From Cotesia glomerata (lineage: Eukaryota > Arthropoda > Insecta > Hymenoptera > Braconidae): a DNA stretch of 64,000 bases. Each line of letters opens with the position of its first letter. The first letter of the stretch is position 1. The notes below the pieces were generated by a model. The model was not told where the DNA came from. It worked only from the letters and a program-made list of their open reading frames with translations, and made no database searches. Of this stretch, positions 45,622 through 59,950 are shown piece after piece. A program made the translations under genes and the position numbers. The DNA is taken from NCBI RefSeq assembly GCF_020080835.1, contig NC_058164.1:19214688-19278687 (forward strand), written 5' to 3'.

Positions 45622-47762
45622 AATATAAAAAGACTGATATAATTAATATGTTACGGTTTAATGAAAATAATATAATTTTTTGTATGTATCTTTGAAATTG
45701 TATTAATTTAATTACAAAATTTTTATATTTTTTTAGTTAAGCAAAGTTAAATGCATATCATAAATAAGATAATGCATTAAAAGTTGGGCATTTTTTTAAC
45801 TGGAAAAGTTGATTAGTCACTTTCAAGCCATTTTTATACAATTAACATAAATGCTGTATAAATAAAATGTGTATATCTAATAACTTTTATATGTTTATAA
45901 AATTAAAAAAAACAAAAGAAGGCCAAATGTGTAAATAATCGACTAATGTTCGTATTTATATACTTTATTCTATTGAAAATAACAGTAATATAATAAAAAT
46001 TACTTTTAAGAAGACGAACTAAACGACAGAAACTGAAATTTTTATACTTAAAAAAAATAATAAAACAGCTGTGAAATAAATTTGAATTCGCGTTTGATGT
46101 GTGCAATTGTTTTTGCTCAAACATAAATATAATCACTCTACCATTAGAATTGGAAATATTAAAAACCGAATTTATTCTTGCCAAACTAAAATGAATAAAT
46201 GTTATTTTGTATTTATTAATAAAAAAATTTTTTTTTATTTATTTTTGTTTTTTTTCACTATCAACTGTATGAATTACCTTGTAATTATTTTATTGACTGA
46301 ATTGTAATGCTTCTACAATTAAAAATGCACTTATGTAAGCATGTTATTATATCTATTATTTGAATATTTCAATAATTATTGAAAAAAATTATCTTTTAAA
46401 TTAAAAGACACAATACTTGGAACAATAATATTTATATCATTAAATGTATGGTCACAAAGAGTCTACATTTCATTGCCGAATAAAATTATGTGTATGAACA
46501 ATCAGACAATCGAATTCTCTGTAAGTCAGCGTTAAGTTCTCGTACAAAGACTGAAAATATTATTTATCAAGGCAGGATATTCAACTCGAATTTCTATATT
46601 AAATTTATGACAATCAATTGAGTCTTCAATTTGAAAAATTTTTTTAATTAGCTTAAAAATCTAAAGTTCTTTTTAAAATTTTGATAACAATTTACGACTA
46701 GATATAAAAGAACTTGAATATTTTTTGTTTAATTAAAAAGTTATTAATTCGTTTAAGAATTTTGAAAACTAATAAAATTTCATTAAATTAAAGAAATAAA
46801 CTAAATTACATATTATCAGAAATTAAATATGTTCATAAAATTTAATTAAAAGTTTAAAATGAAGAAGTTAAAAAATTATAATATACTCTTTCATTGAATC
46901 TAGTTCTTTTACTAATTTTTTTCAATGAATTAGAAATGACATTTCTTATGTAATTTTTACCTTTCACAATTTCTTAAAAACTACTTAGGATTTAATAATT
47001 TTAGATTTCACACTGACGGCACAAATTTGTATAAAAATTGAAGGTACATATAATATCTAAATTTATAATACGAAAACCTTAAATATGTTAAATTTTCTAA
47101 TTGATAACTAATATCATAAAAGATTAAAAAAAAAAGAAGATAAAATATTCAAATATATTTTATTCATGTTTTTTCAATGATGTAATTAAATATTAAAGCA
47201 ACAAATACAATTAGTTAATTAATTGATGATTATCAATTATAATTATAAGTAAATTTTATAAGTATTTACATTTTTATGTATCACTATCGTTTTATACATA
47301 GTCAGAAAAAAATTAATATTATTAAATTATTGTCAACAATTAAAGAAAAAATAAAATATCAAGCTATGAAAAAAAAAAAAAAAAAATAAAAATAAAATAA
47401 AACCTACAAAATAGTGCAATTTTTTATCTATATAATCTTATTTCTTTCATATTAAAATAAACATTATGATTATATGTAACCATCATGATTTTTTGAATAA
47501 TGATATTTTATATTGAAATATTTATTAAAAGAAATAATTATTACTTATAATTATTACTCTTACGCAATGATTATTAACAAAGATATTTTCAACATTATAA
47601 AAACAAAAAGTTAATTAACTAATTTTGGTTCATAAAAACGATTGATTATTAAAATTTTCAATCGTTTGTTCATAATATTAATTCATTTGATTTATTATTT
47701 TAAACATAAAAATTAATTTTGTCATAGATATCTTAAATTAATATTTATCTGAATATCTAAAA
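45622..47762. other. 3' flanks of two convergent genes
   Basis: AT-rich sequence between the stop of the cysteine-module gene and the stop of ced-6, which point toward each other. It must contain both 3' UTRs. No repeat or RNA gene was recognised. Confidence 0.5.
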
Positions 47763-50624
47763 TTAGTTTCGGAGTGGATCTAAACTTTCCAATGAAAAAT
47801 CATCAGTTCCCATTGATAATCCTCGACTAAATCCATCCTAATAATTTTTAGAGTTAATATTTTGATAAAAGATGAATTTTAAGCGTTAAAAGTGAAAATA
47901 AATAAGTAATTTATAATTAACGTACCTTCATCTCAAGCAATCTTTTGTCTAATAACCCAATAGCATTTTCTAGTTCTTGTTGACTCGGATTAGAAACTGA
48001 GAACGCTGCAAACTCTCCCATTTCAAATGGATCATTATTAAAATCGTTAGAAGTGCTGGAAAGCGGCAGTGGCGGGTTAAATGGAACACTTCCAAATAAA
48101 TCTTCTTTGATGCCGTTTTGGCGCCTTGAATCTTTTACTTTTGGTGGAGGAGCAACTGTTAATTAATTTTTGATCATTTTATTAAAAAATAACACAAAAT
48201 TTACTTATACTACGTTTAAGAAATGAATATTTTATAAAATACATACGAAGTGGTGGAGTCGTGCCATTTCCATTAGATGATACAAAGAGACTAGCAGATT
48301 GTCCATTTGACAAATTGTTATTTTGATGATTTCCAAAACCATTAGCAGTCGTTTCATAAGCTCGTGGATTAAAATCTTCTTCAAATTCATCCATCAATAA
48401 ACCTTCAAGTTTAGTCCCAACAGCTGGAGATTGAATCGAAGGAGATGATTCATTGTTAGTTATAAAATCATCATCAAAAGCCTTATCAAAGTTTCTCGGT
48501 GGTACTGGTGGTGGTGATCGAGAGTCATTACCATTTGCATCGTTTTTAGTTTTCACGTGACTAGTGCCATTCAGTCGCGGTCCTTCAGGGGCTGCATCTG
48601 AGTTTGATGGTACGTGCAGAATATCCGGGAGATTGTGATGTGCCAAATAAGATTGAACATCCGCCTAAAACATTGAAATTTTATTTTTTAAAATTATATT
48701 TTCATTCATTTGCTGAAATAAAGCCATAAAAGAATAACACTTTAATGCTTACTGAATTAAAAAAAAATATATATTCTTTCACGGCTTTAAAAGAATAAAA
48801 CCGTAACAAACCAAAACATCATAATAAGTGTATATTTTTGCTTTAATAGTAAAATTAATTAATATAACTTTAATCTTTAATTCACTAGCGTAAATTTGCG
48901 ATTAGACTTTTTTTGTAAAATATTAAATTCTCGTCAAAAGTATATCATTTTGAAATTTTGCAGTTTAAAATCTTGAAAGTTTCAAAGAAAAAATCTATTT
49001 TTGAAAATAAAATTAGAAAATTATAATGCTATATATCTGTTATTATTAATACCAAGAATTTAATCTTTGACAATATGTTTTTTTATCATTGTAAACAGTT
49101 AATTTTTTAAATACAGTGTAAATCACTTATTTCCTAGTCCAAAGATTATTTACATTCATTAATATTGAAATAAAATTGAACAGTTGAGAAGACTTAGTTA
49201 AATCATAATTAACTATAGTTAAATCATAAATAAACTTACCGAGCCTTTTATTGCACATATATCTTGCAATCTTTGTCGATATGTATTATTTTCATGTTCT
49301 AATCGTCGTATTTTTTGTTGAAGCACCATGCATCGTCTTTGTGTCTCAAGATCTTTCCCGGATGTTTCGAGAAATCTTCTGTAAGCTAATCCAAACGCTT
49401 GACCAATTGTCAACGTTATCTCTTCAGCTAATTTGTCGCTTACGAAGACAAAACATGTATGCCGCTCGGCGTCTTCTTCTTTCGCAATAAAACTAAAAAA
49501 TTTTTTCTCGCCTTTATCATCTGCGCAGTAAGATATTCTGTGAAGTGGATATTGATGCAAAATATGCTAAAAATAAAATAAAATATATGATTAAAAATAT
49601 TTCGAAAATCTTTAATTACCCAACTCCAAGGTTGCGCATTTAAAAATAAAATGATTTAGTATTTAGTAAAATGACTTACCTTTGGTGTTGTTTTTGTTTT
49701 TGGTTCTTGGATCGCAACACCGTCAATACTAATTGTTAACTCAACTTTTGGTGTTTTAGTGCCTTCACTTTTCCGTAGTTGTTGATTAAATTTTAGCTTA
49801 CATATTGCTTCTTTCACTACTTCTATTCCTTTAGGTTGATCTACTTCAGTACTTCCTAAATACTGTAATAAAATAACTGTGTTTTATTTAAAAATATAGC
49901 AAATAATTGAACATTAAAATAATCATAATTTCAAATTAGATACTCAAAATTTTTTGTGGGTATCAAATAGATTGTAGTCAGTATTATTAACATGAAAAAA
50001 ATTAATTGAATAAACATTTCATCAAAAATTTTAAATGATTTTTTAATTTCAACAAACTAACACATAGTTATAAGTGAAAAAAAAATTTTTAATAAAAATA
50101 GTATATCTATTAATTAAATACGGGGTCATAAAGATCTCACACTTATTTAGAATTTTTTTTTTCATGTAAATATTATGTGTTATATCCATTGTTATTTTTA
50201 TATTCATATAACACACTGATGACTTTCACAAATGTTTTTACAATTGTGAGAAATGGGACAAAACATCTTTCGTAAATTATTGGTGTTTTTTTTTACTTTT
50301 TAACAATTGTATATTTGTCAGCAAATATTATTTTATTAACTGTATATTTTACTTTTAGATATAATAAAAAATACAGACGTCATTAAAGTGAAGTTTTAAT
50401 TAATTACCTTGACTAGGTATGCTATATGACCTTTCTGAAGTGCATCAGGTGGATGGATCCAATTTCTATTGGTTCCTAATTAAAAGCCATGTAAATTAAT
50501 TAATTAGCTTCTTTTTTTAGTTTTTCAATTAAAACTGTGAAAAAATAAACTTACCTCCATTTTTACTCGACTGATTTTTGTTGTTTGTTGTTTGTGCCCA
50601 TTTTAATAGCGTGGAATTTCTCAT
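47763..50624 (-). CDS. ced-6: PTB-domain engulfment adaptor ced-6/GULP
   Basis: Cytosolic adaptor that binds the NPxY motif of the phagocytic receptor (Draper/CED-1/LRP1) and promotes apoptotic-cell and debris engulfment. Exons on the minus strand are 50624-50555 (ATG), 50475-50408, 49862-49680, 49566-49240, 48664-48247, 48155-47926 and 47837-47763, all in phase, giving 456 aa. Residues about 30-175 form the PTB domain: WIHPPDALQKGHIAYLVKYL, GSTEVDQPKGIEVV, HRISYCADD and FSFIAKE...FVFVSDKLAEEIT...GQAFGLAYRRFL. A leucine-zipper-like coiled coil follows (LQQKIRRLEHENNTYRQRL). The C-terminal half is Pro/Ser-rich with SPPPVPPR and acidic DEFEEDFNPR, DLFG and DPF motifs that could bind trafficking proteins. 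The ATG exon starts at an acceptor near 50646, so leader exons lie upstream. Confidence 0.95.
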
Positions 50625-51573
50625 ATTTAGTTACTTGTCAATCCCCTGAAACGAAATAGAAATTTTCAATTCATTAAATATTCATGGACAAGTTTTTAGA
50701 TATTGATAGAAAAACTAATTTGTTTCAAGAGAAATAATCTTTAATTAAGAAAATTATTCTAAAGAAAATCGACTGTTTGGTTTTGAAAATAATATTCTTT
50801 TGGTTCCTATTCATTGGATTAAGATCTTCGTATCTTCTACCAAAAAGTATTGGGACTTATTTTTAATCTATTATTTCAAGTCCATATCATCAAATTTTTT
50901 AATTAAAAATAATTCCTTTTTTTTTTTTTGAGAACTCCAGATTTTTAGTTCAAATCTTAATTTAAAAGTTCTATTAATTCAAGAGTTAATTTCTTGGATT
51001 AAAGAATTCTTTAAGTGTGACAAAGGGCTGTTTTCAAAATACGTTTTTTAAATCAAGATATTTTCTCTTGAATTGGAATAGTTTTTTTTTATCAGAATAA
51101 AAATTACGAAGAAAATATTTTTACTGAATTGAATCATTTTTTAACAATTTGAATAAATATTTAATCTATTAAACTACAAAATAAATATTTTCACCAATTC
51201 AAAGAGAGCTTTAATCATTACTCAGTTGTAATATTGTTATTATAAAATGAGCCATTTAAATTGATATTATTCTAGGTCAATTCATTAAAGCACAAATCTA
51301 AGTCTACTTATGAGTCAATCCTATTACTATCGACATCGTTTCGACTATAAAAAAATATGTATAATATTATCTTAAAAAAAAAACTAGAGCAATAAATGAA
51401 AATAATGATAAAAAAATTAATAGAATATCGAAAATTTTTCTATTAATATTAAAATATTGACACTTAAACATTGTTATTTTGTAATATATATGCACATTTA
51501 TTATTATTTATTATTAATCCTTAATTGTAACTAATTATATCGTATATAAAATAAATCAGTTGAGTTATTTAAT

Positions 51574-51674
51574 ATGCGGAGGAAAAAGAAACAAAACAAA
51601 GAGGTCGGCCATGTGGGTTGGTCGTGTCGTGCGAAAGATACGCCGTTAACAAGAATACAGAGACTATTCAACAG
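51574..51674 (+). other. Possible first coding exon of an unidentified plus-strand gene
   Basis: An ATG opens a frame of 33 codons plus two bases ending at a good donor (ACAG|GTAATG). The product, starting MRRKKKQNKEVGHVGW and ending TPLTRIQRLFN, is compositionally protein-like and far less AT-biased than its surroundings. I do not recognise it, and no downstream exon in phase was found in the window. It could also be non-coding leader sequence. Confidence 0.3.
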
Positions 51675-52270
51675 GTAATGCACAAATAAAATTACATGTA
51701 TGCATTATATACCATTTATACTATTCATAAATCTTTTTATTCAAGAAACTTTTTTGTACTTCCATTCTCAGCTCGACAATTTTGTAATTCTTATACATGT
51801 CTACCTTTTTATGAGAATTAAACTTACAAAGTTTTTTACGAGAATTAAAAGTAATAATAAAAAAAAATAACTTTTAATTTTAGTATTTATTACTTTATAG
51901 AATTGTTTCTTTTCGGTAAATTTATCACGATAAAAATAAATATAAAATATATAAAAATATTAATTAATAACAATCATCTACTGTCTTATTGTTTAATTTC
52001 TATTTTTTTTAATTTAGTGAATTATTATAAATATTAGAGTAATTATCATATTTCAAATTTTAATCAATTAATAAAAAATTACACTAAAAAACGTCAAGTG
52101 GAAAATAAAATGATTATTTTTATTATCATTCAAATAAATTTTTTCAATATATTATTAAAGTCATCTAAAAAATAACTCTTTTTTTCATCAGCGATAACTC
52201 AGTGAAAAATCATCGGATATACTTAATGATAAATCGATATGTATTATAACTTGTTATTATTAGCTAATTA

Positions 52271-52305
<35 letters not shown>

Positions 52306-52335
52306 AAAACGGTTGACCCTGCAGGCCATCCCTAC

Positions 52336-52809
52336 AACTTCCCGCTATGTACATGTCCAAAACTCTCAGTAAATTGTTTGTTCCTAAGTTTCGAGCTCGA
52401 AAATTTAGTAGTTGTAAATACATACTTTTTAGAAAATTCTAAATTGCGATATTTTTCGATCGAATCAATCGTTTTTGATAGGGCTCGCCGCATTCGAAGC
52501 AGTTTTTGAAGCACCAAAAGATTATTTATTACCTACCAAACGATTCAACGCAAAATTTTGGAATGATGTTAAAAAAAACACTTTTTTGGAATTTTTTTAA
52601 ATTAAATATCTCTCGTACGATTTAGCCGATTTTGATGCGGTCTACGTATATATACAGACATACATACAGACTCCATCTTAAAAATCGTCAGAGAAGCTTC
52701 CTAGGACCTTAAAGCGCCGAGATATGATGAAAACTCGATTTTGAAAAACGGAGTAAAACCAATAACTTCCCGATTTTCGAAAATTTTTAATTTTCTTAGC
52801 TGGAAGTTA
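52336..52809. mobile_element. Inverted-repeat element with AACTTCC ends
   Basis: The left end AACTTCCCGCTATG and the right end, reverse complemented, TAACTTCCAGCTAAG match imperfectly. The interior includes TTTAGCCGATTTTGATGCGG and CCTTAAAGCGCCGAGATATG, typical of dispersed hymenopteran repeats as I recall them. The minus-strand open frame 52517-52332 lies within it and is not a gene. Confidence 0.5.
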
Positions 52810-55426
52810 AAAATATGGCCTTGTAAACATGTTTACTCAAATAAATACAGTGTTATTTTTTGAGTGCACTACGATGGAGAGAATTTTACTTTATACATAA
52901 TAAATAAAAAATAGTTTTCATCTGATTACATCACAAATATTTATTTTCATCACGTCCTTTTGAAACCGCCTACACACATTACTAAAATAAAAGTTCCACG
53001 TCGTAAACCTCTTTTTTGCAACAATTTTAAACATAAATAAATTTTATAAAAAATTTAATACCTGCAATTATACAATAAACAATAAATACAATAATTTGCG
53101 TTTCATAATGATAATTTTGTAAACAAAACAAATTAATTAGCATCAGCTAAATTAAATACAACAGTTACTAAATAAGAAACTGGGTAATGACTCATATTAG
53201 AATGGATGCTTAAGGACAAGTAAAAAAGAAATATCTTTAATCGTGTAGCTCAATTTATTGCGTTGTAATTTTATTTTAAAAATACATTTCAATTAAAAAA
53301 TATCATTAATTCGCTTAATATTAACGATCGAAATCGAACTCTAATCCTTACCTCCGACTTTATCTCCGAAGAACAAAAAAATCTAACGAACATATAGTAA
53401 TTACTGGTAATTTTATGCATTTATCTTCAACAAGAATACTATTTTAAATTCTTCGTGTTAATACCGATGTAACAATATTCAAGGTAAAATAAACTAGTAG
53501 TATCTCACTACATCAACTTTTCTCAGCCTTCATAACTATAACCACTCAATGAATTCATAGATTATACTCATTTCTTATTTGCAATTAAAATGTTTTCTAT
53601 AATCTTTATAAATCTCATCTTAGTTATATTAAATATTTGATCTATATTTTATAAATAAATAATTATTTAAGATAAAACCAGTTTTCTATATTCTCAATAT
53701 TTCATACCAGTTCAATGTCATTAACAGTATTTTAATACTTTTTAATTATTATAAAGAGCATTTATACAAAAAAGAATAAGTCTTTTAAGCATAAAAATTT
53801 CATGTTTTAAATCAAACAGTGCAGCTACATTATATTATTTACAGGAGCTAAAAAAAGTTATAATTGATATTGGAGAAAGATGTTGAGAAAGGAATCGGCA
53901 TTTTTCCAAACGGATGCGGTCGATTAGAAAATGGCGGATCAGGTCAGAGCCCGAACTTTCTCTCTTGACTACATATATAAATTATAAGTTCTTGCCTTGA
54001 AATATTTATCTAGTCACTCTAAATTTATCTTTATTACTTTCGTTCTTAAAAAATGATCTTAACCACTGTTTGTTTTATTTTTAAATAAATTTGAGCTCAA
54101 AAATTGGAGCTGGAGATAACCTCAAAGTTATTATTAAAAATTGATCATTATTTTATCTCAAAGATTTTGTATCTTACTTTCATTAATTACTTTTCTGTTA
54201 ATGTTTTCTTTCATTGACAAGTTTTAATTTCATATAATTACCAAAAAAGAGTTTCTGATACACAATTGGAGTAGTTTTGAACATTACATAAATATGGTTA
54301 TGATGAAGATGATGAAGACACTTGAGCCCCCTAGTTTAAACCAGTCAGCACTTGTAATCGTTGAAGCTTTTGTATTAACTTCACTTTAAATGACAAATTA
54401 CAATCGACACGACTATTCAATTTGAGGTTTATTAATATAAGCACTTACATATCTTCTTTGAATTTTATTGTTTGATAATCTCTACTTTTGAACAGGTTCA
54501 ATCAGACAAAAAAAATTATTTTTAAATTACTTTTATTTTAAATGTCAAAAGTAATAATTTTTTGAGCTTTTTTAATTTACATTTTTTTCATTTTAAAAAT
54601 TAGTATGAAGTTTTCGCCACGACATTGATTCTAATGATATATTATGTTAAATTTTAAAGTTTAAGAACTATCAAATGATTTTTCATTTATAACTGTATAA
54701 CCTTTGCTGCCCATTTTTATATAATTAAAGAACACACAATTTTAAATAAATGACATTTTTAAAAATGGTAAATTTTCATAAAAATAAAATTATTTAATTA
54801 TTATTCTCTGGATAAGTTCAACATGCAAAATATATTTTCAAAAGTTTAATTATAGTATTGACATTTAAAATCGTACAAAAAAATATGAGTATGAACAGCT
54901 GACGTCAGACAATTTTTTTTAAACTTTTCTGATTAACTTTAATCACTACAAAAATAATCATAGAAAAAAGGCCCTTGGAAATTTTCAAAAAGTCTTTCTG
55001 TACAATTACATACATTTTTTCTACTAAGTGAAAAATAAAATTAAGGTATTTCTTTCCAAGCCTTTTATATTAAATAATTTTATAAAAATAAGAACTTTTC
55101 AAGTTATTTAAATTCATAAATTTCAATCATTTTTTAAATTTTATGATTTAATTTTTTTCAAACAACTCCAAATTCTTTTTCCGAAAATTCAAAGACAATA
55201 AAATAATTTTTAAAAAAATTATTTGAACATCATTTTTTAATGACTTAAATAAAAGAATTTTTGGTTTCAAAAAAGAAAAAAAAACAGTTTTGAAAATAAA
55301 ATTTTGTTTTATTATTTTATTTTTCGTGAACTTAAAAAAAAATGTATTATTATGTTTACAAAAAATTTATTTTTTAATTATTCAATTATTAAAAAAATAA
55401 AAAATAACTTTTTGTATGAAACTTAC

Positions 55427-55830
55427 CGATTACAATAGATAAATAAATAGTTTTATAAACTTTACACCCGCCCGAGGCACTACGAATATCTTAACAAATT
55501 ATCAACTTGAAAATATTTAACTCGAAAATATACTAACGAATATTAGATGTGCTTGTAATAAAAATCAGATCACAAGCACAATAATAAATCAAAATAATAA
55601 CAAATACTTGTAAGAATAAATTAATAATAAATTTAACAATTATTTTTCCACGCGTTACTCTGACATTCACACACAGGGACCACCGAGACACTGAGAAAGT
55701 GTTTTAAAGCAGTCGTGGTCTCGGGAAGTGGGTTTTTACTGTCAGTGAGTAGGGGAAAGGATATAAGCAACAATTCTATTTAGCAAGACAGACAAGAGAC
55801 CAAGAGTTAACTTTACCTGTTCATCGTTCA
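55427..55830 (-). other. Candidate ced-6 leader exons
   Basis: Two minus-strand donor sites end non-coding, less AT-rich sequence: ATCG|GTAAGT at 55427 and AACAG|GTAAAG at 55817. Both could splice to the ced-6 acceptor near 50646. No coding frame is apparent. Strand and ownership are inferred from donor strength and position only. Confidence 0.3.
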
Positions 55831-55899
55831 TATTAAAATTAAAAAACTACTTTAAATAACAATTACTTAAATATTGTCTTAAGTTAATAAGGTACTCTA

Positions 55900-58800
55900 A
55901 ATATAAATTTGATATTTTTTTGCGACAGGTAAAATGGACTATAAATAGATTCTTTTTTTTATTGATGATGAACGTGTATAAAGGACAATTTATAAAGTAA
56001 AGATTGAAAGAGAGAGGAGAATGAAAGAACGAAACAGAGAATGGTAGTACCAGTCACGGACGAGATCAGAGCGTGTACTATTACAAACACTAACATTTGA
56101 TCTATTCTGTATATTGTCTATTTTATCTAGAAAAAAATCATTGACATCAGTTCCACTTAACTTTGATTTTTTTCTTAGTATAATTTATAATTTTTATTTA
56201 AACATTTTTTTTCGTTTTTACAAAAAAACTCTAGTACCTAAATCATTTTGACAGAATATTAATTATTCTTCTTTCTACTTACAGTCAAGTTTTTTTAACG
56301 GATTTTTTTATTATATTAAGGTACAGAATTTTTAACTTCCGGTTAAATTAACACTCAGCGAAAGTAGGGAAAGTATAATATTCTTGTGTTGTACTATTTG
56401 ATATTTTTTATTTACATTGTAAATATAAATTATCACGCGTATTTTTCATGTACCCGTTTTACTTTTTTACTAAAAATATTATTCTTGAATAAAATTTTTT
56501 ACGAAGTATTGTTCTGTATGTATTTATTTTATTTTACTTACTATATTCATTGTTTAATAGATTTTTATATTTTCAATTTTTTACAATACAATAATTCGTA
56601 ACATTAATATCAATCACATAAAATTTACAACAGTTTTTGGGAGAGATGATTTCAGCTAAAGTATCAAAAATATTATTAAGAATGTAGCGGAAAATGCGAT
56701 ACATATATTTTTTTATAACTCTAAATACTGTAAAGAAAATTCTCCTATGATTAAAAAAAAATTCACTTTAAAAAATTATTCAAGGTTAAAGTTGAACGTA
56801 TCTTTAGTTTTCAGGTTTTTTTCATCAATAGTTAATTTATTATGATATAGATTAAAGTATGTTATTTATTTGAAAAAAAAACTTAGTTTTACCTATATTA
56901 CAACCAAAAATTGAGAATGAATTTCAAAGAATAAAAAATAATATGGTTGAGTGTTAACAAATTCGTCAAGATGGTAAAAATAATTTTTGTCTATTTTATT
57001 TTTGCCGCAAAAGAACTTAGAATTCTTTTGATTAATCATGAATTTCTGTTTTTAATCTGATAAATATCTTTATTTTAAATAATTACCTTTATTATCTGTA
57101 ACAAAAATTATTTCGATTGATTCTGGAATTCCAACACTTTAGTTTTTTAGAAAAATAAGAAATTTGTTTAAATAATATATTAAAAGACATTACTAAAATA
57201 AAAGAAAGATTATGATTTTTGATTAAACGCCTGTAAAAAATTTTTTCTTTATTAGAATCAAATATGTAATTTGATGAGTGCCTTTTTTAATCACTGATAT
57301 GTGTTACTGAAAAATTTTAATGACATTAATACAAGATTGACATGTTCTAATATTAAGAATAATGATGCATAAACTGGTACCAAATACGCCTACGTAATAA
57401 TCAGAAGGCGAATAAATGATAAAGTACGCCCACTGTGATAACATAAACAGATTAAAATTTATATTTTTGTTGTAATGTTCTGTAGTTATAATATTTAATA
57501 AAGTTTAGTCTGTAAATAAATATTCCCAGTAGATAATGTTTTTCAATCATTACAAATTAAAATAAAAGAAATTTCCCAAATTTCTCAATGTTATTCGATG
57601 TAAATATTATGATTATGATTGAGTTATTTGGTTTCCGTTAAAGATCTGGCTTATGTTTTATTATTCTTTTCTTTCTTCTTCTTAAAAATGAATATGTATT
57701 TTTTAAATCTACTCTTTTGCGTCATCGTCGATAAATTTGTTGATATTCACTTTTATCAGATAATTTTAATATAAATAAATATATTAAATTCTATATCCAT
57801 GTGCAATTAGATAATTCAATCAAATATTATTACTCATCAATAATCACATTCATTAATTTAATACTTTTTAATATTTAAAATTTTATTTTGTAACAATAAA
57901 TAAAATATTTAATTCTTTAACCCAGCAAAGACATTTTCATGAAATTTTGTAAAACTATTGTTTTTATTTCTGTGGAAAATTTACAGAATGTCATAAAATT
58001 CAGTTATAGTTCATGCAATTTTATGAAATTATTTTTCTATTTTATTTGAAACTGAATCATTGAAATAAAAATTACGTTAACGAATTTGATTCAGAATAGT
58101 GATAAATGTATGGAATTCATTATCAACAAGATCTGAGTTGAAACTCAGCAGACGTTTGCAAGTTCTTCATTATATAGCAAAAATAAAACCCAATAGCTTT
58201 GGCTCTCGTTGTTTTTAATTTTTTTAAGATTTTATAACTTAATAAAATTTAATGAAAAAAATTTTTTAAAGTGAAAGTAAAAGGAAAATGTCCAAAGTCA
58301 GTGAATTATTATGTTAAAAATTATTTAACTTCATATATCATCATTGATTCATATCAACTCCGATCGTCTGATAGTTCACACAATAGACAATAGTTGCATG
58401 AAATGTTTATTTTTTTTTTTTTTATTTTTTTTTTTAATTTCGAAAACGTGTCTGACTGCAGAATAATTGCACGGAAATGAATACTCATTGAATAATAAAA
58501 ACAATTATTAGCCGAAGGTCACATTCGCCTATTATATCATTATAAAAAATTTTTCTGCATGATAAAATTTTCTGTTATTCACTAGTTATTTGTCAATGTT
58601 TAATCTGTTATTTGCAGACAAATTATGAAATATTTAACTAAAACTTTGATTTATTAAATTACTTGTTAATTTTATATTATATATTACATTTTATCTGTTT
58701 GATTCGAGGATGATAATTTTACAGCATTGTGAAATGTATAAATATTTATAATTTTCTTGGTCACATGTACGCGTATGTACACATATTTAGTTTATTGTTT

Positions 58801-59070
58801 ATTATTAAAAATGTTAAGTTAGGAACTAAAACATACTGACAAAGAATTGATTCCGACTCAGATTTCAGTGATATATTACAAAGAGAAATTCCGAATTAGA
58901 AAGTTCGTCTGGGAGCATTTCTTATTGTCTATACAATTCTATATATAAGAACGAGAATTTTATATATTAGATGTGTGTATGTGTGAGTATTTTTATCAAA
59001 ACATTAAATTATTTATCTGACTTAATTCCTCAAAATAAAATGGAGAAAAAAAATATTTTAAATTACTTAC
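55900..59070. other. AT-rich sequence without recognised features
   Basis: No exon, RNA gene or bounded repeat could be supported in this ~3.2 kb. The plus-strand frame at 56386-56601 is low-complexity hydrophobic sequence. A T-rich run lies at about 58410-58436. Confidence 0.45.
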
Positions 59071-59325
59071 AGATAAAAATTTCCTGACTCCAATTTTTTT
59101 CGAAACAATTTATATATTATAATATTAATCACTTTTAAATCACAAAATTTTTTAAAGTCACCTAATTATCAAAATTAAATTAAAAATTATAAAACTGACA
59201 CGGATTTTACGATTTTGAGGAAAAATTTTAAATGAAAAAAAAAAAAATAAAAAAAAATAAAAAATAACGAACGAAATTTACTAACTCCGAACGAGAACCA
59301 CCTGACAAGAAACGAATCTGTATAC
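59071..59325 (-). other. Candidate distal leader exon, probably ced-6
   Basis: On the minus strand a TATA-like element (59349-59357) is followed about 30 bp later by an initiator-like GGCTCAGGTCAGCC, then about 250 bp of sequence ending at a strong donor, TATCT|GTAAGT (59071). This looks like a first exon and promoter. Ced-6 is the next minus-strand gene downstream. No transcript evidence is available. Confidence 0.35.
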
Positions 59326-59348
59326 CGGCTGACCTGAGCCGACACACA

Positions 59349-59357
59349 GTATATATT
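59349..59357 (-). promoter_or_regulatory. Possible TATA box
   Basis: Minus-strand AATATATACT lies about 30 bp upstream of an initiator-like TCAG in a locally less AT-rich region. TATA-like words are common in AT-rich DNA, so only the spacing and the downstream donor support it. Confidence 0.25.
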
Positions 59358-59950
59358 CTATGATCAAATGCAAAAAGTGGAGTATGTAAAGCGAGTTTTA
59401 AATGTAGTATTAGTAATTGCGAATTTTTCGTTAGCTTATAATTTTGCTAACTAAACTCTGCGCTCCATCTCTGTTTAAAATATTCAACGGATTTCAGCTT
59501 TTAACAGCTCAACAGCACTGTTGTTGATTTTTTAATAAAATAAAATAAAATAAATACAATAGAATAAAATTTTAGTAACGACTAAACTTAACGCCAGAGG
59601 TCGCTCACCAGGAGAACTATGATTTCAAATTACAATACAGACTGGAGCAGTAAATGCATCTGTCTAAGAAAACTCCGCGGGCAAAACTAATCTAAGACCG
59701 GAGTGAAGGGTGAACTTGGTCATGATCAAGAGAAATGGGTAATTCTCTGTAAGGACGTCTTAAATCTGTATTAATTTTTGTTTTTTCAATATAACATGAC
59801 GGGGGACTGTTTGCCAGGGGACTGTTTTTTTTATCAAATTGAGAAAAATCAAGTAAACTATTTCAATGAATTCAACTTTTCAAGTTCTCAATGAATGTTT
59901 ACATTAATTAGAATAATATTAAGACTTATAGATCCAATTTTATAAATAAA

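Larger units (their letters stand above)
50650..55426. other. ced-6 upstream intron, AT-rich
   Basis: If leader exons near 55.4 kb or beyond belong to ced-6, this is its 5' intron. It holds a possible plus-strand exon (51574-51674), a poly-A run at about 52271-52303, and an inverted-repeat element (52336-52809). The rest is unremarkable AT-rich sequence. Confidence 0.4.

Noticed and set aside
49251..49490. 79-codon plus-strand open frame
   Set aside because: Antisense shadow of the ced-6 PTB and coiled-coil exon.
53930..53960. ATGGCGGATCAG followed by a GT, resembling the start of calmodulin
   Set aside because: Only four codons match, and no continuing calmodulin exon was found in the window.
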